This document shows positions 36,666 to 49,200 of a DNA stretch of 64,000 nt, piece by piece (position 1 is the stretch's first letter; every line of letters begins with the position of its first letter). A model generated the notes under the pieces. It did no database searches. It had not been told where the DNA came from and saw nothing but the letters and a program-made list of their open reading frames with translations. The translations under genes were made by a program, and so were the position numbers. The DNA comes from Hydractinia symbiolongicarpus. Taxonomy: Eukaryota > Cnidaria > Hydrozoa > Anthoathecata > Hydractiniidae. Location: assembly GCF_029227915.1 (NCBI RefSeq), contig NC_079888.1:12261001-12325000 (forward strand). The letters are read 5' to 3'.

Positions 36666-39600
36666 GTCTGATACACATAATAATTGGCATGTCTGGAATG
36701 TGCCCTTAAAGATGCTCCAAAGATACAATTATAACTGTTATTTTTGGTCTTAGCATCATGTTCCCTTTTGTGTGGATGTGCTTCTGACTAACGTCTTCTG
36801 CATTTCAATTGTGGCAAAAAAATAAAGACAATTGAACACAAATTAAGTAACGATGTGTTTTTCCGCTTAATTTAAGAAAAACTGCATTATGTGCTCACGA
36901 CAACAACAGACATATAATGAGTCATCTTTTCTTTGAGGAAGCTACACTTGGGTTTCTCCTCAATACAACAAGACAGACAGGAATGGGGTAAACACACTCT
37001 GTTTGAACTTTAAAAAGTAGTTAGCTAGCTCTACAGAAGGAAAAAATTAGAACTCGATTTTGCGACGGACCGTGTACCCGAATCGGTCGGAAATTTCTAA
37101 TAGAACAGGAAATATTTGATCAACGAAATTGACCAGCGCCGTATTCTTTTGTCTTGGACGGCTTACAAACCCAACAGCCCGTTGTGTGCTAATTATACAA
37201 ACACATATTTTCTTAACTGCCTGTGGAAAGTGTTATGAAAGCGCACCTTGGGTCTCAATCCCAAATTTACGTGGTGGTGCGAAAAATAATTTCAGCAAAT
37301 AAGTTCTTTCACAAATGAACTTCTCTCCGGGTATTTTTACGCAGATGAATTTCTGCAAATATGGTTAAAGGAGAAGCGAACTGATCTGCTGAATAAGACG
37401 TTATGATGAGTGGTTTTTTTTACAAACCAGGCCGACTGGCTTAGTCGTCTTCTCCATACCATAAATCAATTTTGCTTACATCATTTTGAAATGTGTAGTG
37501 TGGGTGGGGAATGTTAAAATGCGATGTCTTTATGATAGAACAATTAACACGAATAGGCCATGCTAACGTCACCAAGAATTATCATAGTTTAAGGCTTTAG
37601 ATCTAACCAAATAACATAAAATCCATCGTTCGTTATTAGCATTACGGAATGAAATTTGACAAATTCAAAATGCATGGGTCTAGCATAAAGAAGGCTCTGT
37701 GTATGGTCTCCGAAATTCAGCATTAATTCAAATAGTCGTTTGAACAGGATTTTAATTTTGAAAGCTTTTGGATTCTCTGGTACTAGGTTTTTCTAAAACT
37801 GGTTTCTTGTTAAAAAAGTATTGGCTTAAGTGGTGTAAAAGTACCTGTCGTAGAAAATACAAGAGAGAATTTAATTTCACGAAAATTTATCGTATGAAGG
37901 TATCTGGAATACATTGCAGAACCGAGAGAAATTAATTTTCAATTTAATGGCCAATTACTGGGCCCATCAATAAGAAGGAAATTCATAGAGAAAAAACGAT
38001 CAAAATACTGTCTGATCAAAATACTGTCTGATCAAAGAAAACTGACGTCCGATGTAGAGATACAGAAATCAACAAATACGCAATCTGTAATCTACCTAAA
38101 CATTTCTGTTATTACCATATATAAATATGGCACAAAAGGGGTAAGAAATTGATGAATTTAAGCAAACACAATGACTTATCTCAAAGTTTTATTGAGAGCA
38201 AGATTTTGATAAAATGAATTTCGCTAGAATTTAAATTGTGAATGATGGAATTGACAAAATTCTCGAGAACATATTTTCGCGAATGGCAATAGTGGCATAA
38301 AAGTATTGCGCAATAAGCTTAAAAATTCGCGAAATTTGATTCTCGTGAAAATTTATTCCATTAAATGCTATACTTAAGATTTGCATCGTTGATTATTGTC
38401 ATGCATTTTTCACTTTTTCTTGTGTTGTCTTGGTTTTATGGTTATGTTACTAAGTAAAGTTCTCTAAACATATCCAGCATCCAGAAATTTATACTAAAAA
38501 TCAAGGTAAAGGATATCCATGGAAGACCATAACTCAGAAAGATGTATGGCTACTAATAACAACCTTATTCTTTGCAGTTGTTTTTCTTACCGTGAAAAAA
38601 ACATTTTGACAGGCGAACAGATTTAGAGAGTTTAAGAATTGAATTTATGCTCCGTTTCAAAACTAAAAGTTGTTGATTATCGTAACGTCAAAAGGGTGTT
38701 CGGATATTACATATATCGTGAGAAAAATTTAAACTGTTTCGCGCATATAATAATTAACCCTTAGGCGCCGAATGACGTTCGTATACATCGGAGCGAGACA
38801 AAAAACCGACATCTATTCATAAGTACTCAATTTTGGCAGCAGCAATGGCGACTCAATCAACATGGAAGATGTGGGTAGCCTGAAATCGCATTTAAAACGA
38901 GAGATTTTTCAAAAAACTTTGGTTTAAAAGATTCTCTATTTCTATTTCGTATATTCTGTTGTACGTGGTTCCCACACACGGTCCTAGTATCGTGAAACCT
39001 TTAATAAATCAATCAACAAGTTAACCTGGTGAGATATGTAATCCTATTCTTATGGTGACAGTCATAGAAGAAATCCATTCATTAAACGACTAATTACATG
39101 AATGATCCGATAACCGATTGGACTTAGAGTCTTGTTTTTTTTCACACAAGTCTAAAGTATTTTTAGAATCGCGATATAGAATAGGATTACTGGACATATA
39201 GGACGACAATAAAAGCAACCTACCATGGTGTGATTAGTAACAAGTCACCTAGCTGCATTATAGACGGATTATTTAAATTATGTGAGGCATTTGGGAAGTT
39301 CAGTTCTGCAAATAAAAAACCTATTTAAAATGAGTATCATGCTTTTGACGACCTTGCAGTTGTGTTTGTCGTAAACAACATTTTATAGTGTTATTGATAC
39401 TATTGATTTAAACACAGGGAGGTCTCAGTGTGTTATGATAGCAAACATAACGCACCGATTGGATGAAACGATTAAAAAAAATATCAATATCTGACTAAGT
39501 TTCCCAAAAAAGTGCGTTCTTATATCTAACGCAACATTCAAATATTATGGCTATTTATAGCAATGCGCTATCACGCGTTTAGCGGCACTGAAAAAGCAGA

Positions 39601-39749
39601 TTCTTTCACATTGCAAAATGCATTGTCAAGTGAATCAATGTTTGAAAGTAAGGGTTTCTCCTCGTTAGAATGATGACTAAGCGATGACAAACCCGACAGA
39701 CCTGCTCCCCAAAAGAAACTAAGGAAAAAAAAGACCTTTTTTGTAAACA

Positions 39750-39752
<3 letters not shown>
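36666..39752. other. Region without recognised genes
   Basis: AT-rich. 'Cgcgaaa(a)ttt' type repeats at 37265-37370 and 38215-38365 look like diverged members of the tccgcaaaaatt family. Nothing coding is supported. Confidence 0.35.

Positions 39753-39833
<81 letters not shown>
39753..39833. repeat. (AT)n microsatellite, about 80 bp
   Basis: An uninterrupted run of alternating A and T. The minus-strand open frame across it (repeated YI codons) is an artefact. Confidence 0.97.
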
Positions 39834-39834
<1 letters not shown>

Positions 39835-40401
39835 CCCTATTTGCAATATATGGTCTACAGTGGCATAATTTACAAGCAATGGGTTACAAAATTATTTTGC
39901 TTATAAAAAGCTTTGTCAACTCACATTTAGTATGCTACATATGCTGATGTGTTGGTTTTTTAGATTTTTACTTTGCCTTTGGCCGTTTTACGTATTTCAA
40001 TGATTTTTGTCGCCCTTAATTTTCAGAAATGTATATTCATGTCGCCTTAAAAAAAATATCGATGATAGACATTAACTGTCGACGGTGCCGTCTTTTTAAG
40101 AAAATGGCCTATTGTCTTGCAGGGTCAGATTTTGGATACAACCACTCACTTTTGACGATATTTGCGCCTTTTCTTATCACTTTTTTTTGTACGTCGAATT
40201 TGCTGTTTCGGGTGACTTACGATATGTTGCCCAAAACTGTGGAAAATAGATCACATTCTTTGTCGGTATAACATTCTCGTGTTACTTCTTCTGTGTAGGG
40301 ATCATTTTTCTTTGGTTAGCCTCGCGTTGCACTTACGATTGCATGTTTTAGCACATAAATATTAGCCAATTTATCACCAGACCAGACGGAATATTATATT
40401 A

Positions 40402-40551
40402 TACTAGTCGTTAACCCGTGGAAAAATCCACGGGTTCGCCCGCCCTTTTTATACCACATTGTGTGCTTCTCGCTACTTGCGCAGCTAAGCTACATTTTGA
40501 GCGACAGACAAACAAACAGACAGACGTATACGGGTATTATAATATAGATTA
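40402..40551 (+). mobile_element. Short dispersed element with CCCGTGGAAAAATCCACGGG hairpin (copy 2)
   Basis: It begins tactagtcgttaacccgtgg with the same perfect 8-bp stem, followed by ttcgcccgcc, a 60-bp interior longer than in copy 1, a (caga)n run and the end tattataatatagatt. Confidence 0.65.
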
Positions 40552-42008
40552 TTATGTGAGCGTGTACAGAAAAAAACAGTTTTCGCAGGGAAACCAGTTT
40601 TCAAAATGATTGTCTTTTGACTTTTTTTCTGATATGCAAAAAGCATACTAGACCACGTATGGTCTGCCCACGAATGAACAAAGTAACTTGAAGAGCCTAG
40701 CCAGTATTTTAACACCTCACAAGATACGTGCACCTATTTTTCGAAAGTAGCTATGAATCATGTGCCCTGCGTGAGCGACAAGGTTAATGTATGTAACGTT
40801 TGCACACCATATGTCATAGAGCTGTTTCTACAACAGTTTTTTTCATCGTGATTAACTACAGCTGTAAACCAATGGTGTTCTGAGGTACATAGTTTTGATT
40901 CGAAATCAGTCTATTTCTCGAGAACGCAATCTTGCATTTAAGCAGCTGATCAAAACAAAATTCGAAAAAGGAAATTCCGTGGACAAATGCAGATCAGCCG
41001 CTCACAAACTACGGAAGTAGATGAAGTTTACGTCGCTAAAAATAATAACCTAGTGAAAAATCAATTCCCGTTTTTTTGTAAAAAATATGTATGTATGTAT
41101 TTCCACAAATGGAAGAAAATGGAAAGAAAATTACTGCCGTGGCTTCTCATGCCTGGCACAAATTTTGTACAAGGAGCTTTCTTCACTGGCTCACCGAGAT
41201 GTTGAAAGTTGAAAAAAAGTAGGTGATTGAATGAACAACAATAACAGAAGTATCAAAAATGCACAATGGACTAAATTCGTTATACCATAAGAGTTGAAAG
41301 TCAAAGTGGTAAACGTTAAATACGGTGGAAGCAGTGATAAATAATTTTCATGATTTTATTGTTGTCAATATATTTTCTCAGCTTTTAAGGTAAAAATTGT
41401 AAGTTTTCCCTTAATTGTTAATTACACTTTTGAAAAAAGTACTGAAAACAACAAAATGGTTTGTTACTTATAGCATTTTTGAAACACAAGTATCTAGTTA
41501 GATCAGGTGAGCATATTTGCTAAAGAGTTTATAATGAATATGTTTTTACCCCCTGGATATCTAAAACTTTTATATTCTTTCTTTACTTAAAAAACTCCCT
41601 TGGTGGGTCTAAGCCTTAAAAAGTTTTTCTTATGTATATTAATAAACATGAAAAGTTTTTAAAACAAAAATAGCACAAAATGCTGTTTTACCTACCACAT
41701 ATTTTTTTTTAGCTTGGATCCTTTGAAAGACGAGATTTCGGGGGCATCAATAGCGACAAAGCAATATGTTTTTTCCACTTTATTACACTTTAGTGAAATT
41801 CTATAATAAACAATCTATATGCAAAAAGTAAAAATTACATTGGACATTTAAATATATCGAATCTACTCACTTATGTTACAAAACATCATGGAAATGAACA
41901 AAATACTCGTATCAATGAATATAGATAATGAACGGGATGGTCCTACAAATATATAACATAAAATAAAGAATAAATTTGAAAAACCGGTTTCAAATTTTTT
42001 TGCTACTT

Positions 42009-42014
42009 TTTATT
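42009..42014 (-). promoter_or_regulatory. Candidate polyadenylation signal AATAAA
   Basis: Hexamer on the minus strand about 43 nt after the TAG of the fusion gene, in correct order for its mRNA. In AT-rich DNA this can occur by chance. Confidence 0.4.
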
Positions 42015-42056
42015 TCCAAGGGATGACGTTCATATAATAAAGATATAAAAGAAAAT

Positions 42057-43246
42057 CTATGAGGTTTTAAGTATCTTTTCTAGGTTACTCTTCTTGATTC
42101 TGTCACGCTTTGCTCGTTCGTTATTAATCTTTGTTCGAACTTTTTGCCAGGGAATGTCAAGACTATTTTCTTCCAGAAAAAAATTCATCTCTTCACGGGC
42201 TATAATGAAAATGTAATGAGGCTGAAAACGTTAATGGAGTGGGGGTGAGACATGACCATGCCTGATAGAATAAAAACCTTTAGAATCTCTTAAGATAGAA
42301 ATTGCCTGGGACTTTAATGCCATAACCATATTGCCAACTGTGCTAATTAGATGACATTTTGAGTTACAGCTAACAACAAGAGTAACTTACAGGGCATTGG
42401 ATTTTGCGATTCTCTTCTGATGTATTTTTCAAACATTTTCAGGAATTTCACATGGACAGATTCTGGCCAAGCCAAGTACGAGCGCTCTGAAATATATGAA
42501 AATCTAAACTCATGTATTTCCTGACGACAAATGTCTGGATAATGCAAGGCATAATAAGCAATCCATGGAATTTTGCTGAATATGAATATACTGAAAAAAA
42601 TATTATACCCATGTTTGCATTGGTTCTCACCGGTAATACTATAAAATAAAAAAACGTATTAAAAGCTATACCATTGGATTTCCCATAGGACTTCAGTAAA
42701 GTAAAGGTCTGAAATCAATGATAAGGTAAAGATTTACAATGTAAACAATTCATTTCGATGTAGAAATACGCTGTATATATTGCGACTCGTGGATTTCTCC
42801 GTTGAATAAATGCAAGCTAATGTCTCTTCATTGAAGTCGAAAGCCTAACGCAAGGCAGTTCACACTTCAAACCGTATTTCAAAAAACCCGGTTTAACTAA
42901 GCCAAAACATGGCTACAAAATCTAGTCAGAAAATATCGAAAAAAATTTAAAATCAGCCTAGTCGAATTTAAACTTTTGTCACTTTTTGTCAGTAATATTG
43001 CAGCTAGCTAGTCCTGAAGCTGTTCATCCACTGCTTTGCCTACCTCTCCTTAATTTTAAACTACTACTTGGCGAATATAAACCGCCGCAAATAATTTTAT
43101 TTTTCTGTACTGCCACTTACATTCATTTTCTTTGTCACATGACAAATCAACGCTATTTTGGGGATGGTAATCATCATCATCATCATCATCGTAATCGTCG
43201 TCATCTTCGTGGTCATAACGTTTACGTTTACAAACTTTCGACCGAG
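42057..43246 (-). CDS. C-terminal acidic and DNA-binding-like exons with the stop codon
   Basis: Exon 43246-43111 has KVCKRKRYDHEDDDDY with a run of seven aspartates encoded by (GAT)n. Exon 42590-42391 has IPWIAYYALHYPDICRQEIH and VHVKFLKMFEKYIRRESQNP. Exon 42199-42057 has REEMNFFLEENSLDIPWQKV, RTKINNERAKR and ends KILKTS-stop (TAG at 42059-42057). The W...F-x-K-x-I...P...W-x-x-V-R-x-x-I-N order resembles the C-terminal Myb/SANT-like segment of recombinase proteins of this type. The donor of the first exon is set at GTACAG, phase 2, because a GTAAGT 10 nt earlier gives the wrong phase. A reverse AATAAA is at 42014-42009, about 43 nt past the stop. Confidence 0.62.
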
Positions 43247-46200
43247 CTGTAATTATGAATTATTCAAAATATAACTCGTATGCTTATTTGTGGAGAATAT
43301 GTTAAAAAAGCGAAAAATGATATAACCATTATAGCATTTCTAATCTTTTCATTGTATTGCTTAGTACGAATGACAAAAAATACAAACTTACAGCGCATGG
43401 AGTAACTTTTCTCAGATTTTCGTGATAGTACGTTTTTTCCTGATTGTTTTACACCTAACCAAAAGGGAAAGCTATGAATACATGCATATATTTTATACAG
43501 ACTACGGCCGACTAACGTAAAAGAAGTTTGACAGCGGATATATCTGAGCATGCATGTCTAGATTATTTTTATTTTATGTAAAATTCACTTCAAATTTGAA
43601 AGTTTAAACCAACAGAACGCGACGATGATTATTTTTCTAATCAATCTTAACTGGAAAGGATTTATCGTAACTGTTATAATTCTAGTCAATAAAATCCAGT
43701 TTAAATTCAGCCCTCAATTTTCGTAAAATGAATAAATAAAAAAACAACCTTTTTTATTTTGGTTCACTTTATGTCTTTTCACACACTTATCTGCTAACAT
43801 ACATCTGGATTTTTAGCTTTGGTGACTTCCTCATAAAGGATTTGAAATAACGTGTTAACTTTTCTTACCAGCTATATAAACATTCAATCCAATGCAACTT
43901 ACAGGTTTTTTCCGAACTTGGTTTCTTTTCGTTCCCTTTGAATAATCTCTGTGATGCTTCGTCACCTGAGAACGATGTAAACATGCAATTAGGATAAGCA
44001 GTGTGACGTATACTGACCTAAACTATGAAAATCCTGGAACATACATGAAGTTTCTGTACTAACTCTACTTTGTCCTTCAAATTTTCTTTGTGATGCTCCG
44101 TTACCTTAAAAAATGTGAAAAACGAGTGATTGAATTATAATACTAGCTAAATTCTATTTGCTGATGTGGCAAGGATCCTTTTGGGTTCTTAAAATGTCAT
44201 ATCAGAACTTGAAAAAGAGGTTTACTTATATATCTCAAGGTATGCATCATATTTTTTATCGTAACGATATGCTCAAACATTTGCAAACAGTTTTAAGAAC
44301 ATTTCTCAACGTATTACAGGATTAAATGTGACTTGTTCACAAAACGAAAGAGTCGCACTAGCATGAGAGTAATTATGACAAACATACCTGCATCTATCTG
44401 AAGGAGTTGCTTTCCAACTTTCGTAATCTCCATAAGGGCAGGAGGGGCTTGATATGTTCCTTCGTTAATAGCACGAGAATGTCCCATGTGTTTGTAAAAC
44501 CAATCCCGATCTGATTTTGGTATGTGAAGTGCAGCATAAAGGGTACTGACCCTATGCCTATTGGATGTCGCTTTAATATTGTCTGGCTTCTTTAGGTCTA
44601 TTTTTTCAATTATATTGTGAACTGCATGCCAGCCAGACGTATGTCCTTCAGATTTCCTTGTGCTGGCAAAAAGGTAGTTATTATCAGGTAGAATTCCAAC
44701 GTCACTTCTTATATCTGGGTCAGCCAGTTTTTTTAGAGCATCTATTGTATCTGGTGGAATAAGAACCGGGACTATATGATTGTTGCCTTTTCCAGTCATA
44801 TATGAAATCTTGATTGTATCAACTAATAATTGATCAAGAGGATCTAAGTAATCAATGCGTTGTCTATCTATCCAAGCATCATTAATCGCCTGCTGAAAGT
44901 CATCTAACAACATACGTGCTGGCTCTCCTCCTAAAATATTAATCATAGATCATTTGCATATTACAACTAAAATAACAACTGATACTATAGATATAGAAGT
45001 TCCGCCACGTAACTGAATAAATTACCTCTACGTGCATTTAGCAAAGTTAATCTACAGCAAGCACAATCTCGCAACTCGACATACGAAGACACATCAAATA
45101 TTGTGAAAGGATCTTGCAAAAGCTCTTTCATCCTTTGCATTACATGGTTCTTAAGAAGTTGCATGTCTTCCTCCAATGGCAGCTCGGAAGGTTTTCGCAG
45201 TTTTATATTCTTGTTTTTGTTTAGTTGGTAGGTTGCATCTGCAAATACAAAGTCTTCATACATTTCTAACACAGAAATAAATCGGTCAATTTCTTCAGCA
45301 GCGGAATCGTCACTAGAAACTAAGTAATGGCCTTTCAAAACCTTTGCAACGCGTTTTAGTAAGTAGTAAATATTTTGTTTTAAACCAGCCTTAAGTTCGT
45401 TGTCTTCACTGGTTGTGTATACATCAATAACATTTTTTAAATGTTCAAAATTTCTACGGTTGAACATATCACTTGCATCTCCATTTGGCCTTTCAATGTC
45501 ATTTTGCTTAAGAAATAAATTGTACATGTGAGCAATTCTTCGCATGTCTGTCCTGACAGACTTTCTGACTTCAAATGACTTCTCGCATTTTCTTTTATCT
45601 TTATGATAAAACACTGTCCCAACTTTAATGATGGTGTTATCTGTCCTGCATATATCACCAATATTATCCCTTTGGAATTTTGATAAGATATTGTCACGGA
45701 AATCATCAGTTATTCTTAAGTTTTCTGGTAATGATAACAAGTTGATAGGTACGGGAACAGTTTTTTTACACGAATTAGCCTGGCAGTTTTTCATATGCTG
45801 ATACCAAAATCTCCGAGAAATAAATTTCTTACAGTTATTACAGTATACCAAATCATTTTGATCCCTTCCACGTCTCTCTCGCTCAAATTCAGGTTTTTCA
45901 TTTAAAGCTTCTTTCATATTATATTCAAAGATTCCTCGGCGCCTGAAGTCCTCATAAGCTGCAAATTGCTCTTTTTTTTTAAGTTTGAGTACAACCTTCA
46001 CTTCAGGGTGGTGTTTATGCTTTGATCTGATATGCCTTCTTAAATATGACATTTTCTTTTTGCAAAAAATGCAGTATCTGTACGGTTTCTTTCTTCGGCG
46101 CTATAAAAAAAAAAAAGTAACTAATAATACTTTGACATAAGCGTTACTTTGCAAATACTACAATTTTAGGGTTTCGTGAAAAAAACCCGGGTTTTTTAAC

Positions 46201-49200
46201 ACATTTCACGAAACCCACTAAAATAATAATTAGATAGTTTGATATATTTTGAGCAGACGCGATGGACTTCAACCCTTAACAGTAAAATAGAAACTATACT
46301 GGGGGAAAATATGGCTAGGTACACAGAAATTGAAATTTTCAAAAATTTAAAAATTGATTAAAATACGCTTATAAACTTTTGTTGATAGACCAACCCTTCC
46401 AAAACCCTGAAAAATTGTCTACATTTCTTTGAAAAAATGACAATATTATATACTTATTATCAATAAAATGCGATAAATTAATGCAGAACCTTTTTTACTA
46501 TTGTCCGTGCAGATTTATGTTCAATTGACGAAGTAAGTGAAGTACGGCTTACGCTCTAAAGAAAAATAATGTAAAATGTATGTCTATGTGTTAAAACGAC
46601 AAGCAGGATTATGTCTATTTGTGCTACCCATAAAAAAGTTTAGCATGGACTGTAGGATTTTTTTTTTGAGCATTAGCTCGTCAGATAAAGATAAAAAAAC
46701 AACAAGAAAAAAGTTTCAAATTTATAATAATAAACAATAAAGCTAAGAATATAAAATTAAATTGGTAAAGTTTCAAAATATGTTTTTTTTACCAATGCAC
46801 TTTGGTCTGTATCAACAACATGCACATCAGTATCTATCATAAAACCAGAATCGTTTAGCAATGACACCTAAAGATGGCAAAAAAAGTAGTACCATCTTTT
46901 ATATAGTATAAAGTTGGGCACATAAATTAGTCATCCAAATGTTTGGAATTTGGAAATGCTAAGGGGTTCACCAAATTTGAGTATGGATGTGTGCTACTTC
47001 CGAAATATTAACTAAAATTTTAGACAGAGTGAGATTCAAATCCACGCACTTTAACGTTCCCAGCATCAAGTGACAGCTTTTTTAGGGATGACGCTTTAGC
47101 CATCCGTTTATGGAACAAATAATCACATTGGAAGTAGCACACATAGATAGACAACATACTATACAAACTTTAGTTGTTATTACAGTAAATTACCTGGCTG
47201 AGATTGTTAATCTTTCTCTTACTGTTCTAAAAATATTGAAACAAGATCGCGTTAGGAAAAACAACCTGACCGAGACCAAAGTAAAATATGATAAAACACA
47301 AACAAATAAGATAAGAACATGAAACAGAAATGTTTACCTTTAAAACAAAATTTTTTAAGCGCCATTTATTTTTACGTTTTCGGCAAAATTTCTACAAATG
47401 AAAAACATAGCAATCTTAATGATAATAATAAAATATCATACTAAGTGCGAGATCAAAGCTGTCTTTAATTACTGAATTTTTTTAACCAATTAACTAAAGC
47501 AAACTTTTGGCGTAGTCCAGACGGCCACAGGAGTTAGCTAAAATATCAGATACAATATTCATAGATGAAAGGACAATTTTTAAAGGATGTCCACACAAGT
47601 AGTTCATACTCTTTTTAGGATCATTTTGGTTAGATCGAAAATATCAAACACTGATAATTTGATTTTGACGTGTTTTTGTTGTGGCAGTGTTATGCAACAA
47701 GGGGTAATATTGGTTTACAGATGACCTAACTTTAGTAGGATACCTAGTTTAAACTGCACTCGGTGGATAACTTGCATAAGCAGATAATTATTTGGTGTTT
47801 AGATCTTATACGTTACATCTTTCTTTTTTGATTGTTTTGGGAGAAAATATATACGTTTTATGCAAAGGTTGATCTTCCAGAGGCATACACCTAGTTCATT
47901 ATATTTAATGCTACAGCTGATTGCATCATTATGGTAAACATACCGTTTTATTCTGATCAGGTGTTGAAGTGACCTAAAGAGAAGCTGAATTGTAAAAACA
48001 TAAAAAGTTCTATAAGCGGGAATTTGTAAATTGAAAGAATAATAATAATAATGTAACGTGTGAGCATACAGCATATACATGTAAGGTTGAAGTACATAAC
48101 AAACCTGTAAGCAGTCTTTTAGAATAAAATCTTTGTTTTGGTCTTCACCTTTATTCTAAACACATGCATACACACATACGTAACAAAACCATACTTCCCA
48201 TATTCCTTAATATTTTCACATGCATGCATTTACATAAATTAATGCAAACCATAATTTTTTAGAAAAACTTCACTTTTGGCGGTAAATGTAAACATTGTTT
48301 TTTTCAGTGCAATTAGGTCTAGAACCAGATATGAATTCTTTGTAAATGTCAAGTTTAGGGTTGCTTATTCTTAAAGAAACAAAACAACAATTCCAGTTTG
48401 AAGAGAATGACAAAACAAATATGAAATGACCAATTTACAATAAACTTATTGTCATTTCTGAAGTTTAAGTGAAATTTAAAATAATTCCAGAGTCTTACAC
48501 CTTGTTCATTATATTTAATGCTACAGCTGATTGCATCATTATGGTAAACATACCGTTTTATTCTGATCAGGTGTTGAAGTGACCTAAAGAGAAGCTGAAT
48601 TGTAAAAACATGAAAAGTTTCTAAGCGGGAATTTTTAAATTGAAAGAATAATAACAATTTAATGTGTGAGCATACAGCATATACATGTACGGTTGAACTC
48701 ACACTATCTATGAAATGAAGTAAATATCTAACCTGTGCGCAGTCTTTTAGAATAAAATCTTTGTTTTGATCTTCATCTTTATTCTAAACACATGCATACA
48801 CACATACGTAACAAAATCATACTTCACATATTCCTTAATATTTTTACATGCATGCATTTACATAAATTACTGCAAACCATAATTTTTTAGAAAAAATTTA
48901 CATTTCACAGTAAATGTAAATACTAGGTAGTTTGCTTATTCTTAAAGAAACGAAGCACAATTTCAATTTGAATAGAATGACAAAACAAAGATGAATTCAC
49001 CAATGCACAAAACATTCCCAATAAAATTGTTAGTCATTGCCATTCCTGATGTCTTAAATTTTGTTGATGTGTGGCGATTAATTATTATTCTGACTGTGGT
49101 ATTTAGGTAATGTGATTGTATAATCCTGTTTGGATAGTCTTAAAAAATATAAAGCAGCATTAAATCTTGATTTGAGCTTTATTTGATTGTTTTCCGATAG

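Noticed and set aside
39571-39879. 102-codon minus-strand frame with repeated Tyr-Ile
   Set aside because: It is the translation of the (AT)n microsatellite and has no independent support.
42986-43252. Plus-strand frame with a histidine run
   Set aside because: It lies opposite the poly-aspartate exon of the fusion gene, and only the minus strand has splice-consistent context.
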